A DNA stretch of 64,000 nucleotides from Amia ocellicauda (Eukaryota > Chordata > Actinopteri > Amiiformes > Amiidae). The stretch is taken from the NCBI RefSeq assembly GCF_036373705.1, contig NC_089863.1:24247917-24311916 (forward strand), written 5' to 3'. Shown piece by piece: positions 46,650 to 64,000 of this stretch. The translations under genes were made by a program, and so were the position numbers. The notes beneath the pieces were generated by a model. That model had not been told where the DNA came from, made no database searches, and worked only from the letters and a program-made list of their open reading frames with translations. How positions within the stretch are numbered: the stretch's first letter is position 1; every line of letters begins with the position of its first letter.

Positions 46650-47925
46650 TGTATACATATTCCTGTAATACCGTCAGTTACCGGGGGGAGGTAATAATGA
46701 GCTCTCGCTATACTCTCTTTAAACATTGTTACAAACATATCAACATTTTGTATGTTTATAATTTTAATAAAAACAAACTACCTCCGAGCGTTTTGGGAAC
46801 ACCTCTCCTAAATGAACATACATACAATCAAACAGAAGTAATTAAGACATTATTACAATTAATTCTATATATTTGATTGTATCTAAACACGTAGAGTATG
46901 TTTACCTGCAATGCACACGGCTCCACTAACGGACAAACTCAAACCATCGCAAGTTATTTACGTGTTGCCTTGGCAGCGCAGAATATCACATCTGCAAAAA
47001 CCAGTTAAGAAAGAAGTTAATTGCTTTAGTTTACTGTTTTTATTTAATTGCATCAATGTCAATGACGCCAAAACGCGCTGGTGCTCAATATCATTTACCC
47101 CAGACTTATGCAGATGTTGCATCTAAATATATATTAATCATTTAGCCGTCTATATGATGTCTATGCTGTTGGAACATATACTGTGTTTGATCTTGCTTGC
47201 AGCCCATTGGAATTACAGAGATGGTGGAAGATGGAGAAGGAAAAGCAATTGTTGGATAAGAAGCTGGATGTGAGTGTGAACTGGGATATTCAGTTGTCAC
47301 GTCTACACTTGAATATCAAGGTTTCAAGCATATAGTGTAACTGGATCTCATTAAGCTGATCCCTGATGTCTTTGGTGTAATAAACTTATTTTTGAAGGAA
47401 AAAGATCCCACTAACAACACTCTAAAATGACACCCTATTCCCACATTGGCATTATTAATGTGCGTTCCTAATAAAGCAACTAGATAAATAATTTCTTATT
47501 ACCTGTAACCTGTTACGCTCAAATAAATTGCCATCTGTGTGGGATCATTCATCTCTAATAATTGATTCTCATTGAAAAGCTTGCCATATTAACATTGCCC
47601 CCTGTTGGTGCTCCTGCTATTTTCATAGGAACTTATTTATTTATGTGTTAACGTATTTTTTTGGTTAATATGTCTCTTAAGATTGTTATATTTCTTGCTT
47701 GTTTATTTAACATAGGATCAAACAAAAATAGATACATTCCACATATATTCCACAGAACAGCGATGGCACTAAGACAATATAATAATAATAACGCTTTATT
47801 ATGAAAGTGTAAAACTAAGATGCGTTTTAAATGCCATTCTACCTGAAATGGGCCAGTGGAAAACAAACAATGATAATAAATATGTACAATCACTCGGATT
47901 GCTTTGAATATAGATATGAATTTGA
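46650..47925. other. AT-rich intergenic, no gene recognised
   Basis: Upstream of the tandem Z-domain gene and downstream of the tRNA. No exon, tRNA or transposon end was recognised. CCAACAGGGGGCA on the minus strand at about 47600-47612 resembles a CTCF core. Confidence 0.35.
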
Positions 47926-47932
47926 CACAAAA

Positions 47933-48004
47933 TAGCAGAGGATGGTTTCGATCCATCGACCTCTGGGTTATGGGCCCAGCACGCTTCCGCTGCGCCACTC
48001 TGCT
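47933..48004 (-). tRNA. initiator tRNA-Met (CAT anticodon)
   Basis: 72 bases on the minus strand. It begins AGCAGAGTGGCGCAGCGG (A box TGGCGCAGCGG), has GGGCCCATAACCCAG (anticodon CAT), and a T arm with GGATCGAAACCATCC (the eukaryotic initiator AUCGAAAC form instead of TTC). It ends CTCTGCTA and is followed by TTTT. A1 pairs with the 3' arm as in initiator tRNA-Met. It lies about 320 bases from the ILF2 start codon, in divergent orientation. Confidence 0.96.
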
Positions 48005-48119
48005 TATTCATATCAGCCCGCAAAACGACATATTTTACGATTCTTTGACGTCACTTGTGCACCCCTTCTAGCGGCGTCTTTCAGTCAAGACACGTCACAG
48101 GGGCATTACTACAAACGCC

Positions 48120-48325
48120 ATCTGCGCTCTCCGTCTGTAGTCCCGCCTCCTTCTCCAGCTGGCCAATCCCTGCGAGGCCTCCACACGCTTGCGCGCCTGT
48201 GATTGGCTGCCCAGCGATCCTTCTACCGTCTCCACCTGAGCGAAACCAGTGCAGTACGGACAGCGTGAGGGAAGCGGCGAGTTTATCCTTTGGGGTTTTA
48301 TTAAAGCATCAAAACGTCGTACGCA
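48120..48325 (+). promoter_or_regulatory. ILF2 promoter / 5' UTR region
   Basis: CpG-containing sequence with two CCAAT-type boxes (GGCCAATCC at about 48160 and GATTGGCTG at about 48201), directly before the ILF2 ATG at 48326. There is no obvious TATA box. The neighbouring Pol III tRNA gene is divergent. Confidence 0.5.
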
Positions 48326-55237
<6,912 letters not shown>

Positions 55238-55379
55238 GCCTGGCTGCCTCGGGTCTGCCGAGAGAGGTCAGTCCAGGCAGGGACTCGGCAGCGTTGCGTG
55301 AGATGGGCTCCAAGTTTCCTGGCTCTGGTGCCGGAGGGAGGGGAATTCAAAAGACAAACAAACAAAAGAAACATGTTCC

Positions 55380-55385
55380 AATAAA
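55380..55385 (+). terminator. proximal poly(A) signal of ILF2
   Basis: AATAAA about 140 bases after the ILF2 stop. A second candidate AATAAA is at 56400-56405, followed by TGTGTGTTTTAATGTTCTGT. The stretch between holds a GAGAGA/ACCTAGAGAG purine repeat (55530-55830). Confidence 0.6.
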
Positions 55386-55529
55386 ACCTTAAATCAAGCA
55401 ATCAGTGCCATTAGGGTTTCCAGTTAGATTGAGTAATTAGCAGAGCAGAACAGAGTCAACACAGAGAGAAAGAACAGCTGGCACTGAGCTCTGTGTGTGT
55501 GTGTGTGTGTACAGTGAACAATCTCTCTG

Positions 55530-55830
55530 AGCGAGAGACAGAGAGAGAGACCTAGAGAGAGTGAGAGAGCAAGAGAGAGGGGGAGATGGAGCGAGACCTA
55601 GAGAGGGGGGGAGACAGAGAGGGAGGTAGAGAGAGAGACCTAGAGAGGGGGGGATTGAGAGAGGTTGAGACGGAGAGAGTGACCTAGAGTGAGAGAGAGA
55701 GAGGAGGAGACGGGGGAAGAGGGGGAGACGTGGAGAGAGACCTAGAGACGGGGAGATGGACAGAGTGCAAGAGAGAGAGGGGAAGATGGATAGAGTGGGA
55801 GACGGAGAGCGAGGGGGAGCAAAGACACGG
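55530..55830. repeat. GAGAGAGACCTAGAGA-type purine repeat
   Basis: Imperfect tandem units GAGAGACCTAGAGAGGGGG and GAGATGGAGCGAGACC. Either in the distal ILF2 3' UTR or just beyond it. No gene. Confidence 0.85.
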
Positions 55831-55839
55831 ATTGCATTT

Positions 55840-57130
55840 CCTGGGTTGGCACCAGTGTGGCATGGATGAGTGCCAGCCCCACTGGGGCAGCCAGCTGGCA
55901 GCCCCCTCACCTCCGCAGGGTGACTCTTTCTAGTGTTCATGTCCTCTCTGCCCCCCCACTCGTGCTCTCGCTCTCTCCAGTCCGTTGGCTGAGCTCTATT
56001 GGCTCGACTCATTTAAGCATCTTTACCGCAGTGCCAGGGAGCTATTGTTACATCTGAGGACCACAGCAGCACCTGCCATCATAACTAACTGTACAGGTAT
56101 TAACCCCCTCTCTCTCTCTCCCCAGGCTGTTATAACCGTGTCCGCTCCCGTCTGCAGTTCCCAGGAAGATCTTTTTTTTTTTTTGGGGGGGGGGGGTTTT
56201 CTCTCTCTCCTGGGACGGGTGCGTAGCTCTTCTGGGCCAGACAGGGCCGCTCCGCTCGCGGCGCCAGGGAGTCAACGCCAGCAGACGCCTTCACACACGC
56301 TCTTCCTCTGAATTCTCACTTTTTTTTAATTTTTATTTTGTAAACTGTTTGTTTTTACAGGTTTTTTTTTTTTTTATTGTTGTAGTTGTTACCGACCAGA
56401 ATAAAATGTTGAAATGTGTGTTTTAATGTTCTGTGTCTTTCGACTGTTTCGTGGTTCGGAGAGTCCTGTGGGATGTGAATCATTTTAAGTTATTTATTAT
56501 TATTGGTATTTGTCTCATTTCCAGGCTGGACGGGGGTGGGACCTGTGACACACACACGCACACTGGCTAATGTGTTTCTGGTCGCAGCGCGTCTGTAATG
56601 TTTTTTGGCAAATGAATGCAAGCAGTGAGAGAGACTGCTGTCGGTGTGGCGGGGTTTCTGGATAATTTAATGCCGGGGCTTCTGGACAGGCTCAGTGGGA
56701 ACGCCAGAGATAAACGGGCACATTTGTTCTCGGCGTCCCTGTTTTCCAGTCTGTTCTGTTTCCTGTCAATCGCATTAGCGGGAAACCCAGCGGCGAGGGC
56801 AGCCAGCAGTGGGCGGCAGTGATGGGGCTCTGTGTGTGGAGCAGCGCTGCCCGGCGGTCAAGGCCAGAGCCTCATGCCAACGGGGCTGCACTAGAGAGAG
56901 CGTGGGTTCCTGTGACTTTGTTTAGAGGGGCAACTAGGTCTTCAAATAAACCTGTTCGGTGTGTGTGTGTGTATAAATATATATTTAGTGTATGTGTATA
57001 TTAGAAAAAATAGTACCACAGGAAAAAAACGAAACTCTATAGTGTGCTATAATGCACTGAGAATGCAAAACATTATATATCATATTGTACTGCACTGCAT
57101 TGGGCTGTGCGAGCACTGCCCGTGTTTTAA
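55840..57130. other. downstream of ILF2, no gene recognised
   Basis: Mixed sequence with poly-T/poly-G at about 56171-56200, the distal AATAAA at 56400, and a GT-run near 56958. No coding exon was recognised. Confidence 0.4.
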
Positions 57131-57139
57131 CGTAGTACT

Positions 57140-57330
57140 ACAAACATGAAGTTGCAACTACAACTCCCAGCGCATTTTTGCAGCCAAGCCCACGACCATC
57201 CTTTGCCGCAGAGTGTGGGATCGGAGTCATTATAATACGCGCCTGCGCAGCTCCGGTTTCGCGACTGCGCGGTGTCTCCTGGGAGTTCTCCGGCGTTCGC
57301 AGGTGGCTTGGCGGATGAAGACGTCACCAG
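57140..57330 (+). promoter_or_regulatory. CpG-type promoter without an identified gene
   Basis: ACTACAACTCCCAGCGCA at 57157-57174 matches the ZNF143/THAP11 (SBS) motif. CGCGCCTGCGCAG at about 57238-57250 and ACTGCGCGG at about 57262-57270 are NRF1-like. The combination is typical of TATA-less housekeeping or bidirectional promoters. An ATG at 57315 starts a short frame with no recognised homologue. Confidence 0.45.
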
Positions 57331-57724
57331 TACGGTTTGTAATTAAACTAATCATCCATTTTATTTCCCATATTTGTGCACCCACTTTCACACTGCTTTG
57401 AGTATCTCCTCGAAGTGCCGTGTAGATACGTGGCGACATTCAATTTTCTTATTTTTAAGTAGTGTAGTGAATATAGTGTCGGGTGGGGATTTAGTACAGA
57501 AAGTTGTCTGTATTACAAACCAGACAACGATGTATGTGTTTATTTTTTAATTCAATAAGCTTAAAAACCTTTAGATACATTGCTGTTCTGATGTTGTGTC
57601 CAGGAAAATAGTTCCCAACACGTTGAGGCTGATATCTGGTATATGCGAGCAGTGATTGGCTGTTGGCACAACCTTTAATACAATATTACACCTTACCTTA
57701 TTGCTTTGCTGGTTTGCACTGCAT

Positions 57725-57920
57725 CTGGGGTTTTCAAACCGGTCCTGGAGGACCCCCTGCCCTGCTGGTTTTTGTTCCAACCTAGGTCTTAATTACTTAA
57801 TTGAATGGTATATTGTTTTTTTTTTAGGTCAATTAAGGATTCAATTAAGCAATTAAGACCTCAGTTGGAACAAACAACAGCAGGGCAGGGGGTCCTCCTG
57901 GTCCGGATTGAAAACCCCTG
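57725..57920. mobile_element. foldback hAT MITE with perfect 8-bp target duplication
   Basis: Starts CTGGGGTTTTCAAACCGGTC and ends GATTGAAAACCCCTG. CACTGCAT is at 57717-57724 and 57921-57928. Most of its 196 bases form two inverted arms (GGACCCCCTGCCCTGCTG on the left, CAGCAGGGCAGGGGGTCC on the right). Confidence 0.95.
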
Positions 57921-57929
57921 CACTGCATC

Positions 57930-59180
57930 ATGACGGAAAGCTTTGCGTGGTCTGGGTTGCGGCCGCTGATTGCTGGTGATCTCTTCAGGTATGAAAATGC
58001 TGACTCGCAAAAATAGATCAAACAAATGTTGTCGAGTATTTGCCCGATTTTTCTCATATTTGGATGTTTTCCCTCCACAATAAAGTTGCAGAAGTTCTCC
58101 TGTGCTCTCGAGCTGACTGCCGATGTCTTCATGTGAAACAATGAAGCTGTTTTTGTTGTAATGTCATCAACATCAAGCATCAAAGGACGAATGTAGCTAC
58201 ACTTTCCAGGATGGCAAGGTCTGCGATAATGCTGTACGTCTGTTCAACGTATATAGCAGTGCACAATGTGCTGGGTTTTCCCCTGACTTTCGAGCTCCGA
58301 CATCACATTTTTGAAGTGTCCCAGTTCTTGTTGCTGCACTTGTGAGGACAGCCATTTTATTTTTGTTTAACAACTGCCATGGAACTAATCATGCCAACAA
58401 TAGTCTTGACCTTTCCTTTTAGTAATTCAAGTAATTGAGCTCATTCAACCAGACAGTGAAGTCAATCTTAACAGCCACACTTCGTCTCCCAACTGCTTGT
58501 ATTCTGCATCTTTTGGGGCCAGAAACTCCTTGATTTCCGATAACAGATCCCTACATCTCTGCAGCAATCTACCTCTACTAAGCCACCTCCAATGTGATAA
58601 ATATCCTCCCATCGAGTTTTTCCTTTCGGAGAGATAATTTTGAGCACGTCTGTCTTTGCCGCTCATATCTTCAGACACCATTCTGATGGAAATGCACAAC
58701 TGACGTGTGTCGACTCGCCAGATTGAAGTGATTTACGTCTTCTGTCAGCTGTTCTGCCAGATCCTCACCCATCACCCCACGGCGCCATGTAACAGTCTTT
58801 CTAGAAAGCTGAACATCCTTATTAGCTGAAATAATTTCCGATATATTTTTGAAATCGTCAAACGGTGACTCCGCTGCCTCTAAACGGGCCTCTTTTCTCG
58901 TTTCTCCATCCTGAAATGGTTTCTTGTGCTTGGCCCGTATGCAGTCGTGGCTGCCTTTGATTGTGAGCTGGGCCTGTTAAAGATTGATCGTTGGGCAGCG
59001 TTTTGAGACTTCAGTCCCTTCACCGTTTTATTTCGAATTTCACGTTTAGCTGGAAAGGCGCTGTCTTGCTTCTTGTGCAGTTTTGAAATGCTTCACGACA
59101 CGTCCCTTCCCTAGAGCGGCGCTTGAGTGACAGATCAGACAGACACGTATTGAATTCGTAGAGGGGAAAAAAAATCATCT
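57930..59180 (-). pseudogene. hAT-type (ZBED/SCND3-like) transposase remains
   Basis: Minus-strand fragments. About 58780-58850: ANKDVQLSRKTVTWRRGVMG. 58445-58699: LSEIKEFLAPKDAEYKQLGD and EVWLLRLTSLSG. 57845-58183: ISGRNPDHAKLS and ESAFSYLKRSPA. The order and spacing resemble the domesticated hAT family of ZBED5/SCND3/FAM200-like proteins. Multiple frame changes and stops show it is dead. Family assignment is by remembered motif style, not by a search. Confidence 0.55.
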
Positions 59181-59579
59181 TCCTCCCACTCGCTGTGAAA
59201 GTGGCAGGTTTTTCAGTTTCGTGCTGCTTAGTCCAGGATTACTCACACAAAGAACTTTATTGGAAAACAAAAAAAAAAACATTACACAACAGGATTATTA
59301 TTTGGATTAATTATTTTGACAGCTCTCCCTCTTTCTTAGTGTGGAACGTAAATGTACTACCTAGCGACAGTGCTTGTGCTTGCAAGTACGGTGGGGCGGG
59401 TTGGTCAAATTATATGTCAATCAAGCTTTTTTGGTGTATTTAGGTTATACAATAATAGTTGAGCAGGAAGCACATGGTGTTAATGAACGGTGGACCTCGT
59501 TATCAAGGAGACCCTGTAAATCGGCAAAATATATATATTTAGTGCATATGTTTAGAAAACTTATTCGATCTTCTAGATA

Positions 59580-60478
59580 CTGTTACTACTTCTACTACTA
59601 CTGCTACTACTAATGTTTCTACTGCTGCTACTACTGCTGCTACTTCTATTACTACTGTTACTACAACTACTGCTACTACTACTACCGCTACTTCTAATGT
59701 TTCCACTGCTACTGCTACTACTTCTGTTACTGCTACTACTAATTTTTCTACTGCTGCTACTACTACTGCTACTTCTATTACTACTGCTACTACTACTGTT
59801 ACTACAACTACTGCTACTACTACTACCGCTACTTCTAATGTTTCCACTGCTACTGCTACTACTTCTGTTACTACTACTACTGTTACTACTGCTACTACTA
59901 ATGTTTCTACTGCTACTGTTAATACTGCTTCTACTACTACTGTTACTACTGCTACTACTAATGTTTCTACTGCTACTGTTAATACTGCTTCTACTACTAC
60001 TGCTACTACTACTATTAATACTGCTGCTACTACTGTTTCTATTACTGCTGCTATTACTGCTATGACTACTACTGCTACTAGTGCTACTACAACTGTTGCT
60101 ACTACTACTACTGTTACTACTGCTACTGCTATGACTACTACTACTGCTTTTATTACTACTACTGCTTTTACTACTGCTGCTACTACTGTTACTACTACTG
60201 CTACTGCTATTACTACTACTGTTAATACTGCCACTACTGATACTACTACTACTACTAATGTTTCTACTGCTGCTACTTCTGTTACAACTGCTGTGGCTAC
60301 TGTTACTACTACTGCTGCTGCTACTACTGCTATCACTGCTACTGCTACTGGTGCTACTAAAACTGTTGCTACTACTATTGTTACTACAGCTACGACTGCT
60401 AATACTAATACTACTACTACCACTACTACCGTTACTACTGGTACTGCTACTACTGCTATTAATAATAATAAGCAATAG
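59580..60478. repeat. 0.9-kb (ACT/GCT)n trinucleotide-type repeat
   Basis: Imperfect ACTACTGCTACTACT and TTACTACTGCTACTAATGTT units with 60-90-base higher-order duplications. For example, the block with AATGTTTCTACTGCTACTGT recurs near 59899 and 59959. It is open in several frames on both strands, giving poly-Ser, poly-Leu, poly-Val or poly-Thr, none of which is credible protein. Confidence 0.95.
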
Positions 60479-60484
60479 AAAGAT

Positions 60485-61700
60485 TAATGCTCTTCGCTTG
60501 CCCTGTTTTGAGATTCAGCGATTCCCATGAAACTCGACGCAGACATAAACGTCTCGTTCCTCGAGTCTCCGAACAGCGAGGTCTCCACCGGGGGGCGCCC
60601 TGCCTCTTACGTCCAGTGGCACCACACAATAACAACAGCCATAACAGAGATCCGATCACAGACACGGGCTTCCCGTACTGGAAGCCGGACTGACGTCTGT
60701 TACTGGCTGTTTAATAATTAAAAGTGCTCTGTCTCTTACTCGATTTCAGCCCTATTGGCCCAGAGCCTGCAGGTATTAATAGTGTGTTCATCCATTATTC
60801 AAGTATATAGAGAGCAAGGGCAGGACCCCCGGACGAGGCTATAACCGGGTATAGAGAGGGCTAGGCCAGTACCCCCAGACGAGTGCAAGTAGCCCACCTG
60901 GGTGCAGCTAATAATGACTGGCGCAGGAGTTTGTGCTTTAAGTCTATTCTATGCTTGTCTATATATATTTAATCTACGTCATACTCCTGTCCACGTTGTG
61001 CCCCCACCCCCGCCTCCCCAGAAGGCGGCCTGGGCAGATTTACAGCCCCGTGTTTGTGTACTCTCGCTCATTCTGACGCTCTTAGATAATTTATACGCAT
61101 ACACATATTTCTGCTGATGCGTTGGAGCCGGTATGGGAAGTTTCCTGGAACAGAGGCCATAAATGAAATGTATGAGGCTGGGGAGGGGGAGGCAGTACAC
61201 CACGCCACACAGCAGTCCGCGTCCTTTCTCTTCCAGTCCTGCTGTGGAGGACATGTTGTGCTCCAGTTATTTGCTTTAATTAGTACAAGATAAACCCGTT
61301 TTTCCTCCTGGTTTCTCTCCTCATTGTTGTTGCTCCCCCCCCCATCCTCGCTGGAGATTTAAGCCCAGGATCCAGACACGTCTTTTAAGCCTCTCCTGCA
61401 GTATATTCCCGTGTTTGGTCCGTTGCGGAGGGCGCTGTTCTGGACCCAAACCCGGCTGAACTGCAGGCGATGGGAATGAGTTGCCTGCAGTGTCAGTGAA
61501 TCGGCCTCCCTGGTAACCTGTTGCGACTGCTGCAAATAGAGCCAGTGTTTGTTCATCTGCTCTAAGTCACTTTTAGTGGCGTTGGGTCGTAGGCGGTCTG
61601 CCACCTGGTGTGGTATCTTCCTGTGCGGTATCTTCCTCATCAGATAGCTTGTGGCCCCAGGACCCCCTCACCGCACCACATCAATATTTAACATCACATA

Positions 61701-61738
<38 letters not shown>

Positions 61739-62511
61739 TATAGGCTGTTCTGTGTTTCTCTTGCATTATTGACCACAGTGAACAGGCTGGTCACCTGTTG
61801 TGCTGAGAGGAGGGGGAGGGACTCCCACAGGCCCGCCACTGCCCTCCTTTCAAAGCAAGCTAGAAAAACAACCCTCAGACAGTCACATGACGTCATCGCC
61901 CCACTTAAAAATTCAACCCCACTTCCACCCTAACCCCAGCCACGCCCCACTCTCTCTGTCTGTCCCCCGTAGGACCTGCAGGAGATGTCCCTCCATCGTT
62001 CAGCTCCTTTTCTAGTTTTATCTACTCCTCCTCTCCTTCTTTTTTATCGACTTCATCCAAGGTGACGTGCTGTGCTGTGTTTTTGCCTGCGGGGTGGTGC
62101 TCTTGAGCGTGGTAGAAGTGCGATCGGTCCCTGAGTCCTGGGGCCACAGGGCTGCAGTGCGCTGCGCAGGACCGCGTGCTCAGACTGGTTCCTGACAGCC
62201 TGCAGGGAACGGGCATATCTTTGACAACCCAGAAAATGGAGAAAAAGAAGGCATGACACACGGCGCCGAAGGGCAGAGAAAGGCCAGATGCGTCCCCTGC
62301 GAGACCCAGCCTCACGTCGCGGCCCCGGCGCTACTGTCTTTATTGGTTTCCCTGAAAACTGATGACTGATAAAGTCCTGGGAGAAATGCTAATTGGCCTC
62401 ATTAAGCAAGCAATTAGGGTCTGCTGAGTGCCAAAAGGGCTCAGAGGGAACACAGACGGGAGCGTAATTAAATCAAAGCAAGACTGCAGCCTGGTGCTGG
62501 TGACCACCCCC

Positions 62512-62562
<51 letters not shown>

Positions 62563-64000
62563 TAAGCATGAAGCCTCATTGTACAGTGTGTGTGTGTGTG
62601 AGTGAGTGAGTTTGAGCTCTTGAGCAGAAACCCCAGGGAAGAGGGTTAATTTAAGTACTGACCGTGCAGAAAGGTGACAGGAACAGATAAGGGGAAAAAT
62701 AACATATGGTAAAAAAGGAAAAAACAATAAGACGAAAAGCCGCAGTGATACGACTTAATCTCAGGGCAATAACCCACTTCCAGTTTAACCCTAGTGGAGA
62801 ATTCTGTCTTAAGTCCTTTATTTAGGGACGGAAGCTCCTCCCACTGGCTCGTCCCATTTCCACAATGATCATTAGTATTATTTTTAAAGATATCGAAGAC
62901 ACCTAATATACCATAGCATTTAAGAAATTCTCTATTCTACCGTCCACACTCCATGGCATGTGTCCCTTGTATCAAAGTCCCCAAATGTATCATGGTGCAG
63001 AGTTTTTTATTGAGATTTGTATGTCATCCCCCTCTCAGTGGTGTAAATGGATCCTCCCCGGGAGTATAAAAGGGCATTGGTGCTGCCGGGACATCACCTG
63101 TACACTGCCCTGTCTCAGACACAAGATGCTTTATTATCAGATGGCCGCCTGCTCTCTAGCAAGACAACACGTCCTCTCTCGGCTCCCTGGCGGTGTTGGG
63201 GCGTGTCCAGGCGGGGGATTTATGTGTTTTTCTGAGTGCGTAGTCTAAAGGCCAGTCCGGCACGCCATCCCGCTTCCAGCCCACCGCCTAGCAACCGAGT
63301 CCTTCCCCTCACCCACAAAGACACTTTATTTTTCTTTTTTCTTTTTCTCTTGTTTGTCTTTTCTCCGGCTATAACTTCCTCCCACCCCCCCATTCCCCTT
63401 TTATCTGTTTTTCCAGCGTCGTGACTTCCAGAAACAAGCTCCAATTAGCCCAGAGTGGAGATTGATATACTATAGAGATATATAGATGTAGGTATAGATA
63501 TTTTTTATGTTCTGTAATAAAGATGACTGGCAGAGACATACGTAGACAGGTAGATATAGATAGGGAGATAGAGAGAGCTACGGAGATGGAGAGAGAAGGA
63601 TGGAGAGTGATAGTTAGAATGATAGGGGGAGAGAGAGAGAGAGAGATAGAAAGATAGAGATACAAAGATGGGCAGAGAAAGATAGAGAGTGAGATAGAAG
63701 GAGAGTGAGAGAATGATGAGATATAAAGATAGAGTGGTGAGAGAAAGAGAGAAAGAGAGGGAGAGCGAGAGAATGATAGAGATAGAAAGATAGAGGGAGA
63801 GCAAGAGAGAGTTAGAATGATAGAGAGGGGGAGAGAAAGATAGGGAGAGGGAGAGTGAGAGTTAGGATGATAGAGATAGAAAGATAGAGGGGGAGAAAGA
63901 GAGAGAGAGAAATTGATAGATCAGTCGATCAGGGATGGGCGACTCCAGTGTCCTCCGCCCTGCGTTCCACATCTTAATTAACTGGACCAATTATGTGACT
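60485..64000. other. right-hand flank, no gene recognised
   Basis: Unique-looking sequence with a CTCF-like core (CACCGGGGGGCGCC near 60587), (TA)n at 61703-61742, (CA)n at 62513-62560, a pyrimidine tract at 63320-63365 and a (GATAGA/GAGA)n region at 63540-63930. Short frames (for example minus 61359-61640 and 62022-62315) were not recognisable as exons. Confidence 0.5.

Noticed and set aside
59539-60475. Poly-Ser / poly-Val / poly-Leu frames on both strands
   Set aside because: All arise from the (ACT/GCT)n repeat, which lacks stops.

Overview
This window is vertebrate nuclear DNA, most likely from a ray-finned fish. The genes are split by GT-AG introns and packed with long microsatellites and minisatellites. 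They are littered with fish-type DNA transposons (Tc1/mariner, hAT, Harbinger-like) and the 3' tail of a non-LTR retrotransposon. Species cannot be named from the sequence. Gene order and orientation resemble human 1q21.3: SHE(-), TDRD10(+), CHRNB2(+), ADAR(-). ILF2(+) lies beyond ADAR. UBE2Q1, which sits between TDRD10 and CHRNB2 in human, was not found here.

Layout. 1-1.1 kb: first coding exon of SHE (minus), with a minisatellite filling the start of intron 1. 3.5-10.5 kb: TDRD10-like gene (plus; degenerate RRM then Tudor domain), with an intronic Tc1/mariner element and a 1-base frameshift in the Tudor exon. 12.9-15.8 kb: a 2-kb ACTGT-rich minisatellite interrupted by a TIR element. 17.2-24.3 kb: complete CHRNB2 (six coding exons). 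25.6-26.0 kb: a 42-bp minisatellite. 27.9-41.6 kb: complete 14-coding-exon ADAR (minus; Z-alpha, Z-beta, three dsRBDs, deaminase), with Tc1, hAT and LINE insertions in intron 4 (numbered by coding intron 3 here) and a splice-site-derived minisatellite after the dsRBD2 exon. 43.4 kb: a consensus interferon-stimulated response element upstream of ADAR. 45.4-46.1 kb: a separate single-exon 219-codon gene with two Z-DNA/Z-RNA-binding winged-helix domains and nothing else. 47.9 kb: initiator tRNA-Met (minus). 48.3-55.2 kb: complete ILF2 (14 coding exons). 55.3-64 kb: mostly gene-poor sequence with a hAT MITE, hAT transposase remains, a CpG-type orphan promoter and a 0.9-kb trinucleotide-type repeat.

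How it fits together. ADAR (A-to-I editing and Z-RNA sensing), the stand-alone tandem Z-domain gene beside it, and ILF2 (NF45, partner of the dsRNA-binding protein ILF3) form a cluster of double-stranded RNA biology genes. The most novel-looking object is the tandem Z-domain gene, which lies head-to-tail upstream of ADAR. Its two domains appear in the reverse order of ADAR's. Second is the ADAR intron minisatellite, whose repeat unit contains a copy of ADAR's own exon end and 5' splice site. CHRNB2 (neuronal nicotinic receptor beta-2) is a textbook gene with an enlarged, proline-rich cytoplasmic loop.
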